Source: DASRHD01 sp035485575 (GTDB lineage: Bacteria; Verrucomicrobiota; Verrucomicrobiia; Opitutales; Opitutaceae). Taken from it: a stretch of DNA of 64,000 nt. The notes under the pieces are model-generated. The model saw nothing but the letters and a program-made list of their open reading frames with translations. It was not told where the DNA came from and did not search any database. A program made the translations under genes and the position numbers. Each line of letters starts with the position of its first letter. Positions within the stretch are counted from its first letter, which is position 1. Where the stretch lies: contig DATHNW010000025.1 of assembly GCA_035485575.1 (NCBI GenBank), forward strand, positions 62,001-126,000. The letters run 5' to 3'. This document shows, piece after piece, positions 43,717 to 53,263 of this stretch.

Positions 43717-44238
43717 TCAGGTGGTGCCGACAGGCTGGGTGAGGCCGGCGAGCTGATTGCGCTCAGCCTCGATTTTTTCGAGATGGTCCGCGATGACCTC
43801 GAGCGTGGTGCCATACCAGAGGATCCGGCCGCCAAGTTTCTTCTGCCAATGGGCACGCACGGCCGGACTGAGATAATAGGCCGTGGCGACAAAGTGAAAA
43901 TCCTCCTCGCGGTCGAAGGGCACCGTCCAGGTGGCCCAGCAATCGGCAAAGTCGATCGACTTCTTTATGTCGTCGCCGATTTCGTAATTGCGCAGGTCGA
44001 TCAGGCCGATGCCGTCGGTTTCCACGATATGCTGCAGCAGATCCTCCTCGCGCACGGTCTTCATCTCATAGGCGATGATGGCGAGCACGCTGCACTTGCG
44101 GCGGTCGTTGGCCGCGATGGCCTCCAGCAAGCGTTCGTTGGCGTTTTCGAGGTCCTCGATTTTCACGAGGTTGTGCTCGACCAGCGAGGCGCCCAGCAGA
44201 CGATTGGCGCGCATAAGCAGGGGGCGGTTTTCCGACAT
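43717..44238 (-). CDS. GspE N-terminal-domain-like protein
   Basis: A 173-residue soluble protein resembling the N-terminal (MshEN/T2SSE_N) domain of pilus ATPases: LGASLVEHNLVKIEDLENANERL, then EEDLLQHIVETDGIGLIDLRNYEIGDDI. It has no P-loop. The next gene, pilB, already contains its own N-terminal domain, so this is an extra free-standing copy rather than a broken piece. A c-di-GMP-binding or regulatory partner for PilB is a plausible inference, since some MshEN domains bind that molecule; the binding motif is not clearly present. It follows obg by 33 bases. Confidence 0.72.
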   Translation of the reverse strand: MSENRPLLMRANRLLGASLVEHNLVKIEDLENANERLLEAIAANDRRKCSVLAIIAYEMKTVREEDLLQHIVETDGIGLIDLRNYEIGDDIKKSIDFADCWATWTVPFDREEDFHFVATAYYLSPAVRAHWQKKLGGRILWYGTTLEVIADHLEKIEAERNQLAGLTQPVGTT

Positions 44239-44271
44239 GGCGTAAAAATTTAACCAAAGACCGGCGATTAG

Positions 44272-45294
44272 CTACTTTTTTTCGCTGCGGCGCAGCGCCT
44301 CGACGCGCTTTAGCAATTCCTTCTTGAGCTTGTCGAGTCCGCCGCCAGTGAGGCAAGAGATTTGCACGAGGGGCACCTTCGGGTAGCGGCGCTTGAATTT
44401 CGCGAGGTGGTCACGCGCGGATTCGATATCAATTTTATTCGCCGCGACGATGCGCGGCTTGTCGAGCAGCGCCGGGTCGTAAAGCTTCAGCTCGCGCAGG
44501 AGGGTCGCGTAATCGTCGCGCGGGTCGCGGCCGTCGGTCCCGGCCAGGTCGATCAACAGCACGAGCAGTGCGCAGCGCTCGATATGGCGGAGAAAACGGT
44601 GCCCGAGGCCGCGGTTTTCGCTCGCGCCCTCGATCAGGCCGGGGATGTCGGCCAGCGTCAGCCGGCGCATGTGGCGCGGATCGTCCGTGTAATCGATGAT
44701 CCCGATCTGCGGATGCAGTGTCGTGAAGGGATAGGCGGCGGTCTTCGGACGCGCCTTGGTGAACCGGCTCATGAGCGAGGACTTGCCGGCGTTGGGGAAC
44801 CCGACCAGCCCGATGTCCGCGATGCTTTTCAACACGAGGCGGAATGTGCCGCGCGCGCCCTCCTGGCCGGGGTTGGCATTCTTCGGCGCGCGGTTGGTGG
44901 ACGACTTGAAACGCGTGTTTCCCCACCCGCCATTGCCGCCCTTGCAAAGCACGAAGCGCTGTCCGTCCGCAATGATTTCCGTCACGGTCTCGCCGGTCTC
45001 ATCGTTGATCACCACCGTGCCGAGCGGTATTTTCAGCAGGCATTCCTTGCCGTCCGCGCCATGCTCGTCCGAGCCCCGCCCATGCTCGCCGCGCTTGCCG
45101 CTCCAATGCGGCTTGTATTTGTAGTCGATGAGATTGTTCGTGTCGTCGTCGCCGATCAGCACGACGTCGCCGCCGCGCCCGCCATCGCCGCCGTTGGGGC
45201 CGCCCCACGGCTCATATTTCTCGCGGCGAAACGAAACACACCCGCGCCCGCCGTCACCAGCCTGCGCCTTGATCTTGCATTCATCGACAAACAT
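44272..45294 (-). CDS. obgE: GTPase ObgE/CgtA
   Basis: An essential GTPase in 50S ribosome assembly and stress responses. Of 340 residues, the Gly-rich Obg fold is at the start (GGPNGGDGGRGGDVVLIGD, SGKRGEHGRG), followed by the G domain with G1 GFPNAGKSSL, G3 DIPGLIEGA and G4 ANKID. I start at ATG 45294 (MFVDECKIKAQAG); the longer frame lacks Obg features. It follows ftsZ by 61 bases with no evident terminator, so it may be the first non-division gene of the dcw transcript. Confidence 0.95.
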   Translation of the reverse strand: MFVDECKIKAQAGDGGRGCVSFRREKYEPWGGPNGGDGGRGGDVVLIGDDDTNNLIDYKYKPHWSGKRGEHGRGSDEHGADGKECLLKIPLGTVVINDETGETVTEIIADGQRFVLCKGGNGGWGNTRFKSSTNRAPKNANPGQEGARGTFRLVLKSIADIGLVGFPNAGKSSLMSRFTKARPKTAAYPFTTLHPQIGIIDYTDDPRHMRRLTLADIPGLIEGASENRGLGHRFLRHIERCALLVLLIDLAGTDGRDPRDDYATLLRELKLYDPALLDKPRIVAANKIDIESARDHLAKFKRRYPKVPLVQISCLTGGGLDKLKKELLKRVEALRRSEKK

Positions 45295-45355
45295 GGGAGC
45301 TACCATGCAGAACCCTGCGCCGTTGCCAAGAGCGCGCGGCGCGCCCTCCCCCGTC

Positions 45356-46630
45356 TCACAGCGCCAGCTTGATGCCCTTGCGCAGATAAGTCGGCACGTC
45401 GAGGTCCTGGCCTTCGAAGAGATTCCGGTCGGTTTTGTCGAAATGGCCGCGGCTCTCGACATCGCGGTCGAAGCCAAAATCCTCCTGGGCCACCGGCTTG
45501 GTGTGCACGGCGGGTTTTTCCGGAGCCTCGCCCGCCGCCAGACGCTCGAGGAGGATGGACGCCGTGAAAGGTTTTTCCTCGACGCGCGGTGCAGAAGCCT
45601 TGGTGCGAGGAACGGAGGGCGCCGCGCGGCGTGCGGCCAGACCGCGGCCGCCGAGATCGCTCGTGCCGAGCACGCAGACCTCGACGCGGTTTTGCAGACT
45701 CTCGTCGATGACCGCGCCCATGATGACGTGCGATTCCTTGCCGAATTGCTCGGTGATGGCCGTCATCAGCTCATTGACCTTGGGCAGCGTGAGATCGGTG
45801 CCACCGGTGATGTTGACCAGCAGGCGGTCGGCCTTGCGGGAAAATTCCGGGGTGTGCAGGAGCGGGCAGAGTTTCAGGCTTTCGATGGCCTCGGCCACGG
45901 CGTTTTCGCCTTCGCCGGTGCCGAGCCCAAAGAGCGTCTTGCCGCCGCGCTGCTGGAACGCCTGACGCAGCGTGGCAAAGTCGAGATTGATCAGACCGGT
46001 GCGGAAGAGCATCGACCAGATGGACTTGACTCCGCGGCCGATCCATTCGTCGGCGCGCGCGAAGGAATCGAGCACCGTTTCGTTTTCGGCGGACTCCTGC
46101 ATGAGCACGTCGTTGGGCAGCGGGATGACGGCATCGCACACCCGGCGCAGCGCGGCCAGGCCTTCCTCGGCCTGCTTGAGGCGGCGTCCACCTTCAAAGC
46201 TGAACGGCATCGTGACAAACGCGATGACCAGCGCACCCTCCTCGGCGGCGATTTCCGCCACGATCGGCAGTGCGCCGCTGCCCGTGCCACCGCCCATGCC
46301 GGCAAGCAGGAACACCAAGTCACAATCGCGCACGACGACGGCGATTTTTTCACGGTCGGCTTCGGCCGCAAGCCGGCCAAGCTCGGGATCGCCGCCCGCG
46401 CCCAAGCCCCGCGTGACCGTGGTGCCGATCAGCACCTTGTCCTGGACGGGTGAACTGGAGAGAGCCTGGTAATCGGTGTTGATGACCGCCAGCTGGAGCC
46501 GGTCGAGGTTCTCCATCTTGAGCCGGTCCACGGCGTTGGCGCCGGCCCCGCCGACGCCCACGAGCTTGATCGCGATGCTGCGGTCGGTGAGGATTTCGGA
46601 AGTGAGCGGAAGTTCGTCGGGAGGCGTCAT
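45356..46630 (-). CDS. ftsZ: Cell division protein FtsZ
   Basis: The tubulin-like GTPase that forms the division ring. A 424-residue protein with GTP-binding GVGGAGANAVDR, the tubulin signature MGGGTGSGALP (about 113-123) and the T7 loop region. A variable linker follows (about 325-405), then the conserved C-terminal peptide DVPTYLRKGIKLAL that binds FtsA and other partners. It starts 3 bases after ftsA. Confidence 0.96.
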   Translation of the reverse strand: MTPPDELPLTSEILTDRSIAIKLVGVGGAGANAVDRLKMENLDRLQLAVINTDYQALSSSPVQDKVLIGTTVTRGLGAGGDPELGRLAAEADREKIAVVVRDCDLVFLLAGMGGGTGSGALPIVAEIAAEEGALVIAFVTMPFSFEGGRRLKQAEEGLAALRRVCDAVIPLPNDVLMQESAENETVLDSFARADEWIGRGVKSIWSMLFRTGLINLDFATLRQAFQQRGGKTLFGLGTGEGENAVAEAIESLKLCPLLHTPEFSRKADRLLVNITGGTDLTLPKVNELMTAITEQFGKESHVIMGAVIDESLQNRVEVCVLGTSDLGGRGLAARRAAPSVPRTKASAPRVEEKPFTASILLERLAAGEAPEKPAVHTKPVAQEDFGFDRDVESRGHFDKTDRNLFEGQDLDVPTYLRKGIKLAL

Positions 46631-46633
46631 AAG

Positions 46634-47839
46634 TCAGGCAGTGGCGAAAAATTTGCTGAAGAGGCCGGCCCGGCGGCGGGGCGCGCTGGCGCGTTCGGCC
46701 TGGGCGCTGAGGGTGAAATGCAACAGACCCAACGCGGTCGAATAGGCGGGATCGCGGAGATTTTCGCTGACCCACGCAGGGGCCTCGCCCAGGCGCGCGG
46801 GCACGCCGAAAACTTTCGCCGCCGCATCGGTGATGCCGGGCAGCTTGGCCGTGCCACCGGTGAGCACCACGCCGGCCGGGATTTTCTCCGGGGCAAAGGA
46901 CGGGCCGAGTTTCTTGCGGACAACCTCAAAAATTTCCCAGACACGGGCGGCGGTGATCTGCTCGATGGTCTGGCGGGGAAACTCGCGGTCGCCGATGGAG
47001 TAATCGCCGATGAGCATGACTTTCTCCCTTTTGTCGCGCGCCTGCACAATGCCCTGGCCATGGCGAAGCTTGAGCGCCTCGGCGTGCCCCTGCTGGACGC
47101 GCAGGCCAAGGGCAAGGTCGTTGGTCAGATGGCCGCCGCCGACAGTGACGACGCCGGTCTTGTGGGCGCAACCGTCGCGGTAGAGTGCAAAATCCGTCGT
47201 GCCACCGCCGATATCGATGGCCAGCACGCCATTGTGCCGCTCCTCCGCGGTGGTAATGAGCGCGCCGGACGCTAGGCTGGAAAGAATGAGCTTGGTCACG
47301 CGGACGTTGAATCCGTTGATCACATGCGTGTTGTCGGCGACCTTGCTTTCAAGGCCGTGCACGGTCCAGTAGCTCACGTCAAGCCGGCGGCCGACGAGGT
47401 GCTCGGGATCCGGCACGAGCCGTCCGTCGAGACGGAACGGCCGGCGAATGTGGTGCACGACAATGCGGCCTTCGGGCAGCTCCTTGGCCATTGCAAGCCG
47501 GCAGACCGTATCGATGTCCATCGCGCCGACGGTGTTGTCGGCGGCGGATACGTTGACCGAGGCCTCGTTTTCGAAGCCTTCGAGATGCCCGCCGGTCTGC
47601 GCAAGGTAAACTTCGTCAACCCGCGTGCCTCCGCTCTGCTCGGCGGAAAGGAGGGCGCTGTGGGTGGCCTCGCTCGCCGTTTTGTAGTCCATGACAGCGC
47701 CCTTGATGACGCCGCGCGTGGGGGCCTCGCCCACCCCGATAATGTTGAGCTCGCGGCCGCGGGTGAGTTCGCCCACGAGAACGGTGACTTTGGTGGTGCC
47801 GATCTCAACGGCGCCGATGATCTTGGTGCTAGAAATCAC
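46634..47839 (-). CDS. ftsA: Cell division protein FtsA
   Basis: The actin-like protein that tethers FtsZ to the membrane. A 401-residue protein with the actin-fold phosphate loops AVEIGTTKVTVLVGE and AIDIGGGTTDFALY and adenosine-site GVVLTGGTAKLPGI. The C-terminal tail RRRAGLFSKFFATA is a likely membrane-binding amphipathic helix. Its start overlaps the end of ftsQ by 11 bases. Confidence 0.94.
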   Translation of the reverse strand: MISSTKIIGAVEIGTTKVTVLVGELTRGRELNIIGVGEAPTRGVIKGAVMDYKTASEATHSALLSAEQSGGTRVDEVYLAQTGGHLEGFENEASVNVSAADNTVGAMDIDTVCRLAMAKELPEGRIVVHHIRRPFRLDGRLVPDPEHLVGRRLDVSYWTVHGLESKVADNTHVINGFNVRVTKLILSSLASGALITTAEERHNGVLAIDIGGGTTDFALYRDGCAHKTGVVTVGGGHLTNDLALGLRVQQGHAEALKLRHGQGIVQARDKREKVMLIGDYSIGDREFPRQTIEQITAARVWEIFEVVRKKLGPSFAPEKIPAGVVLTGGTAKLPGITDAAAKVFGVPARLGEAPAWVSENLRDPAYSTALGLLHFTLSAQAERASAPRRRAGLFSKFFATA

Positions 47840-48833
47840 GTTGGATAAGATGTTTTAAGTTCGGAAAAAGGGACGGTGCATTGTTCGGCACCAAGGGCGT
47901 GACGCGCGCAGACGGATCGCCGGCATTTTCCGAGCGGGCGCGGGTGTCGAGAGCGACGGGCACCTGCAGGCCGTTGGCGAGATTGACTGACTTGAGCGCC
48001 TTGTCCGGCTGCATGCGTGCGAGGTCAAGCACGTAGTCGAGGCGCGCCAGCTGGCGGAAAAAATCGTCGCGCGTGCTGAAAGTAATTTCCGGAATGTCCT
48101 TTGAGTGCACCACGATCTCGCCGTCCGAGGCGAGCCGTGCGAGCGACACGACGGTAAAGGTGCGATAAAGGTGCTCGGCCTGGTTATGCGCGGTGGCCAG
48201 CAGGTCCGCCACGGTTTCCATGCCGTCAACCGGGGCAAAACCGCGGCCGGCGCGCATGAGCTTCACCCCGTCGAGCCACGGCAGCGTGGACAGCAGCGCC
48301 GGGGCATAGCCTTCACCGTCGTAAACGACGCCGTCGCGCGCAACAAGCAGCGCATGCGGGGGAGTGTCGCCGATTTGCGCCATGACCCGGGCCACGGGCG
48401 CGCGCTCCTGCAGACTGACCCCAAGCGTGGTGGGGAAATTGCGCGTGAGCACAGCAGCGCTCACCTGACCGCTGGCGAGCAACCGGGCGCGCAGCGCATA
48501 AAGATCAAGCGCCATGAGATCCGCATTTTTTGCCAGCGCAAGAGTGCGCACCGTCCAAGCCTGATCGAGCACGCCGTCGGTCGAGAGCGCGACGTCCCGG
48601 ACCGACATCTCCGACTTCGCCGCGTTTTCCCTCAGCTGGTTGCTGTCGATCACACTGGAAATTTCCATCGCGCCCCACACGACCGCAGCCAGCACCAGGA
48701 CGATGCCGCCGGCCTTGAGCATGACGGCCTGCCGGCGCCGGCGGCCAGTCTTCGACATCGCGCGCTGGTTCACGCTCTGGCTGATATCCTGCCAGGTGCG
48801 GGCGGGCCGGGAAATGGTCGCGGTTTTGCTCAT
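47829..48833 (-). CDS. ftsQ: Cell division protein FtsQ
   Basis: A 334-residue bitopic protein. The cytoplasmic basic stretch (about 1-50) precedes one membrane helix (AVMLKAGGIVLVLAAVVWGA) and a periplasmic POTRA-like domain (VRDVALSTDGVLDQAWTV...) with a FtsQ-type beta domain. Sequence conservation is low, as usual for FtsQ; the call rests on topology and its position between ddl and ftsA. ATG 48833 overlaps the ddl stop by 4 bases. Confidence 0.88.
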   Translation of the reverse strand: MSKTATISRPARTWQDISQSVNQRAMSKTGRRRRQAVMLKAGGIVLVLAAVVWGAMEISSVIDSNQLRENAAKSEMSVRDVALSTDGVLDQAWTVRTLALAKNADLMALDLYALRARLLASGQVSAAVLTRNFPTTLGVSLQERAPVARVMAQIGDTPPHALLVARDGVVYDGEGYAPALLSTLPWLDGVKLMRAGRGFAPVDGMETVADLLATAHNQAEHLYRTFTVVSLARLASDGEIVVHSKDIPEITFSTRDDFFRQLARLDYVLDLARMQPDKALKSVNLANGLQVPVALDTRARSENAGDPSARVTPLVPNNAPSLFPNLKHLIQRDF

Positions 48834-49762
48834 GCGGAAACGCGAGCCACCGCAAAACGCTGCACCGCGGGCGTGACCAACTCCCGAACCAATCCCGTGA
48901 AATCCAATCCCGCGCTGCGTGCGCTCATCGGCAGCAGGCTGGTCTCCTTCATGCCAGGGAGCGTGTTGATTTCGAGCAAAAACCATTCGCTTTTTTCCGA
49001 AAGCATGAAGTCGATGCGCGCATAATCCCGACAACCGCACGCGGCAAAAGCCGTCTCGGCCGCCGAGCGCACGGCCTCCGTCAGGGCATCCGGCAGCGGC
49101 GCCGGGCAGAGATACTCGGTCAGGCCCTTGGTGTATTTCGAAGCATAATCGTAACGCCCTGACTTCGGCCGGATTTCCACGATTCCCATGGCGCGGCCGC
49201 CGAGGACGCCGACGGACAACTCGCGGCCAAAGATGCGGCGCTCGGCCAGCCATTGCCCGGCGGAAATCTTTTCAAGCGCCGCGGCCAACTCCGCCGGGCC
49301 GGAAACGATCTTCAGGCCGACGCTGCTGCCCTCATCATTGGGCTTAAGCACGATTTCGGAGCCGAGTTCCGCCACCAATGCCGCAGCCGCGGGCTTGCGC
49401 GTGGCGTCAAAGACCACCCCGGGCACGATGTTTACGCCCTGCGCGGCGACCCGCTGCTTCGTGGCGGTCTTGTCCATACACAGCGCGCTCGCGGCAGCAT
49501 CACAGCCGGCATAGCCCGCTTCCACGGCGTCCAGCAGGCGTTGCATGCCGCCGTCCTCGCCAAACTTGCCATGCAAGGTGGAAAACACCACGTGCCGCGC
49601 AGGATCAAGTTCGCTGGGCAGCGCGTCGGCGTCGATTTGAAACAGCCGCGTCGGAAACGACCGCGTGAGCGCCTGCGCGCAGGCCGCGCCGGAGCCGAGC
49701 GAGACCTCACGCTCGGCGGACGTGCCACCGGCGAAGACGGCGATGACCGGCAACTCACTCAC
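48830..49762 (-). CDS. ddl: D-alanine--D-alanine ligase
   Basis: It makes D-Ala-D-Ala for the peptidoglycan stem. The 310-residue ATP-grasp enzyme shows VIAVFAGGTSAEREVSLGSG, VFSTLHGKFGEDG, VLKPNDEGSSVGL, ARIDFML and ending LLEINTLPGM. I start at GTG 49762: GGAGG stands 7 bases upstream and the GTG overlaps the murC/B TGA by 4 bases (GTGA). The ATG at 49777 lies on the ribosome binding site itself, so it is less likely. Confidence 0.94.
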   Translation of the reverse strand: MSELPVIAVFAGGTSAEREVSLGSGAACAQALTRSFPTRLFQIDADALPSELDPARHVVFSTLHGKFGEDGGMQRLLDAVEAGYAGCDAAASALCMDKTATKQRVAAQGVNIVPGVVFDATRKPAAAALVAELGSEIVLKPNDEGSSVGLKIVSGPAELAAALEKISAGQWLAERRIFGRELSVGVLGGRAMGIVEIRPKSGRYDYASKYTKGLTEYLCPAPLPDALTEAVRSAAETAFAACGCRDYARIDFMLSEKSEWFLLEINTLPGMKETSLLPMSARSAGLDFTGLVRELVTPAVQRFAVARVSA

Positions 49763-52110
49763 AGGACTTCCTCCCATTTTTTCCCGTAAAGCAGCACTTC
49801 CGGCTCGAGTTCGATCCCGCGCGTCTCGCGCACGCGGGCGCGCACGCGGCGCATGAGCGCGATGACGTCCGCGCTCGTGGCATGACCGCGGTTGACGATG
49901 AAATTGGCGTGCACCGGGGAGACCTCCGCGTCGCCGACCCGTTCGCCCTTCAAGCCAGCCTCGTCAATGAGGCGGCCGGCGGAACTGTCCGGCGGATTTT
50001 TAAAAATGCAGCCCGCGCTCGGTTCGCGCGGCTGGGTCTCGTGGCGCTTTCGCCGGTAAACATCAATCTGGCGGTTGACCGCCTCGGCATCCGCCTGCGC
50101 CGCCGGCCGCAGCAGCGCGCCGAGCGCAATGGCATCGAACAACTCGGCGCAGTGGCGGTAGGCCACGTGCATGTCCGCCTTGCGCAGGATTTTCACGTCG
50201 CCCGCGGGCGTCATGATTTCCACCTCCTCCACCACGTCAAACATCCAGCCGCCCATCGCGCCCGCGTTCATGCGCAGCGCGCCGCCGACCGAACCTGGGA
50301 TGCCCTCGAGAAACTCAAAGCCTGCGAGGCCGGCCTTGCCGGCCAGGCCGCAGAGATTCTTCAGGCGCAGGCCGGCACCCGTCCATACCCGCCCGTCGGG
50401 CCGCGGCTCGAAACGCTGCCAGTTCTCATGCGCGAGTGCGATGACAAGGCCGTCGACCCCTTCGTCCAGCACAATAAGATTGGAGCCGCGCCCGAGCAAA
50501 AAAACCTCCACGCCACGGGCCTGCGCCTCGCGCAGCAAAACTTGCAGGTCACCGGTGGTCGCCGGCTCGGCATACACGCGCGCCGCACCGCCGACGCGCA
50601 TGGTCGTTTTGGACGCGAGCGATTCCTCGCGCACCAGCCGGCTGCCCGCCGAGAGCTGCGGCCGCAGCGCGGCGGCGAAGTCGTCCCAGATTTTTGCCTT
50701 CATTTCATCCGCACGGCGCAGCTCAAGCCACGCACGCGCCTTTTGATCAATGTCACCCGCACCCACAAAGGCCACCAGATCGCCCGGCTGCAACCCGCGG
50801 CTGAGCGCACGAAAAAGCGCTCCATCGTCGCCCGGCAGATAATCCACACGCAGCGCCGCGGAATTTTTTTTCAATTCGACGTAGATGTCGGCCGTGGTGC
50901 CGCCCGCGATGGGTGCCTCGCCGGCGGGATAAACATCGACCAGATGCACGCAGTCGGCCAGCGCCAGCGCGGCGGCGAACTCGGTCTTGAACTGCGCCGT
51001 CCGGCTGAAGCGATGCGGCTGGAACACGACGACCAGCCGGCCGCGTTCACCCTCACGGCGACGCAAACTCGCCAGCAACGCACGAATTTCCGCCGGATGA
51101 TGCGCGTAATCTTCCAGCACGGTCAGGCCGGGGGTCATGTGCAGCACACTCTGGCGACGGCATACCCCGGCATAATCGGCGAGCAGGCGCGGCGCGAGTT
51201 CCGCGCCAATCAGCTGGGCAGCCGCGAGCGCAGCCGCGGCGTTGACGGCATTGAATTCGCCGCGCGCCCGCACGCTGGCTTCGTTCGACAGAAATCGTCC
51301 GCCCAGGCGGAGACGCAGGTGCGTGTCGGTTTCGCCCGCGATCTCGCACGAAAAATCCCCGCTGCGACCGAAAGTAAAAAACCGGGGCTGCGCTCCACCT
51401 GGCTGCATCCCCGCGACCAGACGCTGCGACAGCGGACAGACGTCGGAGGTAAGCACGGCGGATTTCGTCCGGGCAAAAAGCGCGGCAAAGGCCGCGGCAA
51501 AGTCATCCAGGCGGCGATAATGGTCCGGGTGATCCCAATCCAGGTTCGTCGCGATGGTGATTTCAGGCGCAAAAGCATCAATGGTGCCGTCGCTTTCGTC
51601 GATCTCGGCCACGACCCAGTCATTCGAGCCGGCGCGCGCCGGCGGGGCCGCATCATCGACAAAAAGGCCGCCAAGGATCCAGCCGGCCGGAAAATTCGCG
51701 CGGCGCAATGCGGTGATGAGCAGCGCGGTCGTCGTGGTCTTGCCGTGCGCACCGCAGACGGCGACCAGTTTCCGGCCGCGCAGCACCTCGGCCAGCAGTT
51801 CGCCCCGGCGTACGAGCGGCAGGCCGCGCGCAACCGCGGCGGCTCGGGCCGGATGCGACGGCGCGATGGCGGATGAGAAAGCCACCAGTTCGCAACCGGC
51901 CGGCAGGCCGCCGGTTGCGGTGACCGTCACGCGTTCACGCGCGAGCAGGACGCGCATCGGCTCGGTGAGCGCGTCGTCCTCGCCGCTGACGCTGAAGCCG
52001 AGCTGCGCGAGATAAATGGCCAGCGGGCCGACACCCATCCCGCCCACGCCGACGCAGTGGATGCCGCGCACAGCACGCGAAAAAAGCAGGGGCGGCGCGG
52101 CGGGTCTCAT
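49759..52110 (-). CDS. murC/murB: MurC-MurB fusion: UDP-MurNAc--L-alanine ligase / UDP-enolpyruvyl-GlcNAc reductase
   Basis: One 783-residue frame holds two enzymes. Residues 1-455 are MurC: GVGGMGVGPLAIYLAQLGF, ATP loop CGAHGKTTTTALL, DESDGT and the C-terminal ligase domain (EDYAHHPAEIRALLASL). Residues about 470-783 are MurB: FAD-binding MRVGGAARVYAEP, LGRGSNLIVLDEGVDG, FLEGIPGSVGGALRMNAGAMG, and catalytic-region PSAGCIFKNPP. The order is unlike synthesis order, since MurB acts just before MurC. The linker (LELRRADEMKAKIWDDF) has an internal ATG at 50703 but no stop. Start at ATG 52110, just past the murG stop. Confidence 0.93.
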   Translation of the reverse strand: MRPAAPPLLFSRAVRGIHCVGVGGMGVGPLAIYLAQLGFSVSGEDDALTEPMRVLLARERVTVTATGGLPAGCELVAFSSAIAPSHPARAAAVARGLPLVRRGELLAEVLRGRKLVAVCGAHGKTTTTALLITALRRANFPAGWILGGLFVDDAAPPARAGSNDWVVAEIDESDGTIDAFAPEITIATNLDWDHPDHYRRLDDFAAAFAALFARTKSAVLTSDVCPLSQRLVAGMQPGGAQPRFFTFGRSGDFSCEIAGETDTHLRLRLGGRFLSNEASVRARGEFNAVNAAAALAAAQLIGAELAPRLLADYAGVCRRQSVLHMTPGLTVLEDYAHHPAEIRALLASLRRREGERGRLVVVFQPHRFSRTAQFKTEFAAALALADCVHLVDVYPAGEAPIAGGTTADIYVELKKNSAALRVDYLPGDDGALFRALSRGLQPGDLVAFVGAGDIDQKARAWLELRRADEMKAKIWDDFAAALRPQLSAGSRLVREESLASKTTMRVGGAARVYAEPATTGDLQVLLREAQARGVEVFLLGRGSNLIVLDEGVDGLVIALAHENWQRFEPRPDGRVWTGAGLRLKNLCGLAGKAGLAGFEFLEGIPGSVGGALRMNAGAMGGWMFDVVEEVEIMTPAGDVKILRKADMHVAYRHCAELFDAIALGALLRPAAQADAEAVNRQIDVYRRKRHETQPREPSAGCIFKNPPDSSAGRLIDEAGLKGERVGDAEVSPVHANFIVNRGHATSADVIALMRRVRARVRETRGIELEPEVLLYGKKWEEVL

Positions 52111-52114
52111 TTCG

Positions 52115-53263
52115 TCATGCGACGGAGGGCTGCGCAGCAGCCGGTGGTTGCGGAGCGGAATTTTTTCCATCAGGCGGCGCCAGCAGGCCCTCCAGGTCGT
52201 CGAGCAGCACGTCGAGCGACGCCGCATGCTCCATGCGCGCGAGGTTGTCGCGGAACTTGCGCAGCAGCCAGTCGTTGAAAATCACCTCCGTCACCTCGGC
52301 GTACAACGAGCCGAGAAACATCTGGTCGATGACGAGTCCCCCGCCCTGCTTCTCGAAGAAGGCGGCATTGGCACGCTGGTGATCGTCGGCCGCCTGTGGG
52401 AACGGCACGAGGATGGCCGGCGTGGTGCAGCGGACGAGTTCAGCGATCGTGCCCGCACCAGCGCGGGCGACGACCAGGTCGGCGGCGGAAAACAGGCCGG
52501 CGACATCATCGCAGAACGGTGTGAACACCGCCCGGATGGGCCCGGCGGTCTTCGTGCCGAGCTGGAGAACCTCGTGCCGCCCCTTGCCCAGCCCGGTCAC
52601 GCAGCAAACCTGCACGCCGGCCTGCGCAAAGCGTTCAAGATGGTTGCGCGCCCAGTCGTTGAGCGGCGCCGCTCCCTGGCTGCCACCGAAAATAATGAGC
52701 GCCTTCTGATTGGGATCGAGGCCAAGGTGTTCGCGTGCGGCGGCCGCCGGCTGGCGGGAGATTTCACGGCGCACCGGCAGGCCGGCGTGACGCGTGGCCG
52801 AGGCCCGCACGCTGCGCAAACGGACGCTCGGCGGCAGATAGACCCGTTGCGCAAAACGGCCCAGCAGGCGCACCGCCCGGCCGGGAATACGGTTGGCCTC
52901 GTGCAGCGCGACGGGAATCCGGTGCAGCCGGCCCGCCACCACGGCGGCGAGCGAGGTGAAGCCGCCAAAACCCACGATGACATCAGGCCGCAACTCTCGC
53001 ACCGCGCGCAGGCTGAAGACAAAGCTGCGCGCCTGTGACACGACAAAGCGCATGAACCCGAGCGGATGCCAGGAAAAGCCCATCCCTGGCACGGGCACGA
53101 AGGTGAAATGCGGATATTTTTCGGCCAGTCGGGCGTCCACTTTCTTCTGGCTGATGAAGAGCGTGACCGTGTGGCCGCGGGCGGTGAGGCCCTCGGCGAG
53201 GGCGATGCCCGGTGCGAGATGCCCGCCGGTGCCGCCGCAGGTGATGAGAAACTTCCAGCTCAC
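52115..53263 (-). CDS. murG: UDP-GlcNAc : lipid I GlcNAc transferase MurG
   Basis: A membrane-associated GT28 enzyme that turns lipid I into lipid II. A 382-residue protein with the G-loop CGGTGGHLAPGIALAEGL, GFGGFTSLAAVVAG, second G-loop IFGGSQGAAPLND and UDP-GlcNAc region ARAGAGTIAEL with FPQAADDHQRANA. A Pro/Ala-rich tail ends it. The start overlaps the ftsW end by 4 bases. Confidence 0.95.
   Translation of the reverse strand: MSWKFLITCGGTGGHLAPGIALAEGLTARGHTVTLFISQKKVDARLAEKYPHFTFVPVPGMGFSWHPLGFMRFVVSQARSFVFSLRAVRELRPDVIVGFGGFTSLAAVVAGRLHRIPVALHEANRIPGRAVRLLGRFAQRVYLPPSVRLRSVRASATRHAGLPVRREISRQPAAAAREHLGLDPNQKALIIFGGSQGAAPLNDWARNHLERFAQAGVQVCCVTGLGKGRHEVLQLGTKTAGPIRAVFTPFCDDVAGLFSAADLVVARAGAGTIAELVRCTTPAILVPFPQAADDHQRANAAFFEKQGGGLVIDQMFLGSLYAEVTEVIFNDWLLRKFRDNLARMEHAASLDVLLDDLEGLLAPPDGKNSAPQPPAAAQPSVA

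Noticed and set aside
49882..51876. 664-codon plus-strand ORF opposite murC/B
   Set aside because: Antisense shadow of a GC-rich gene with full Mur motifs on the other strand.
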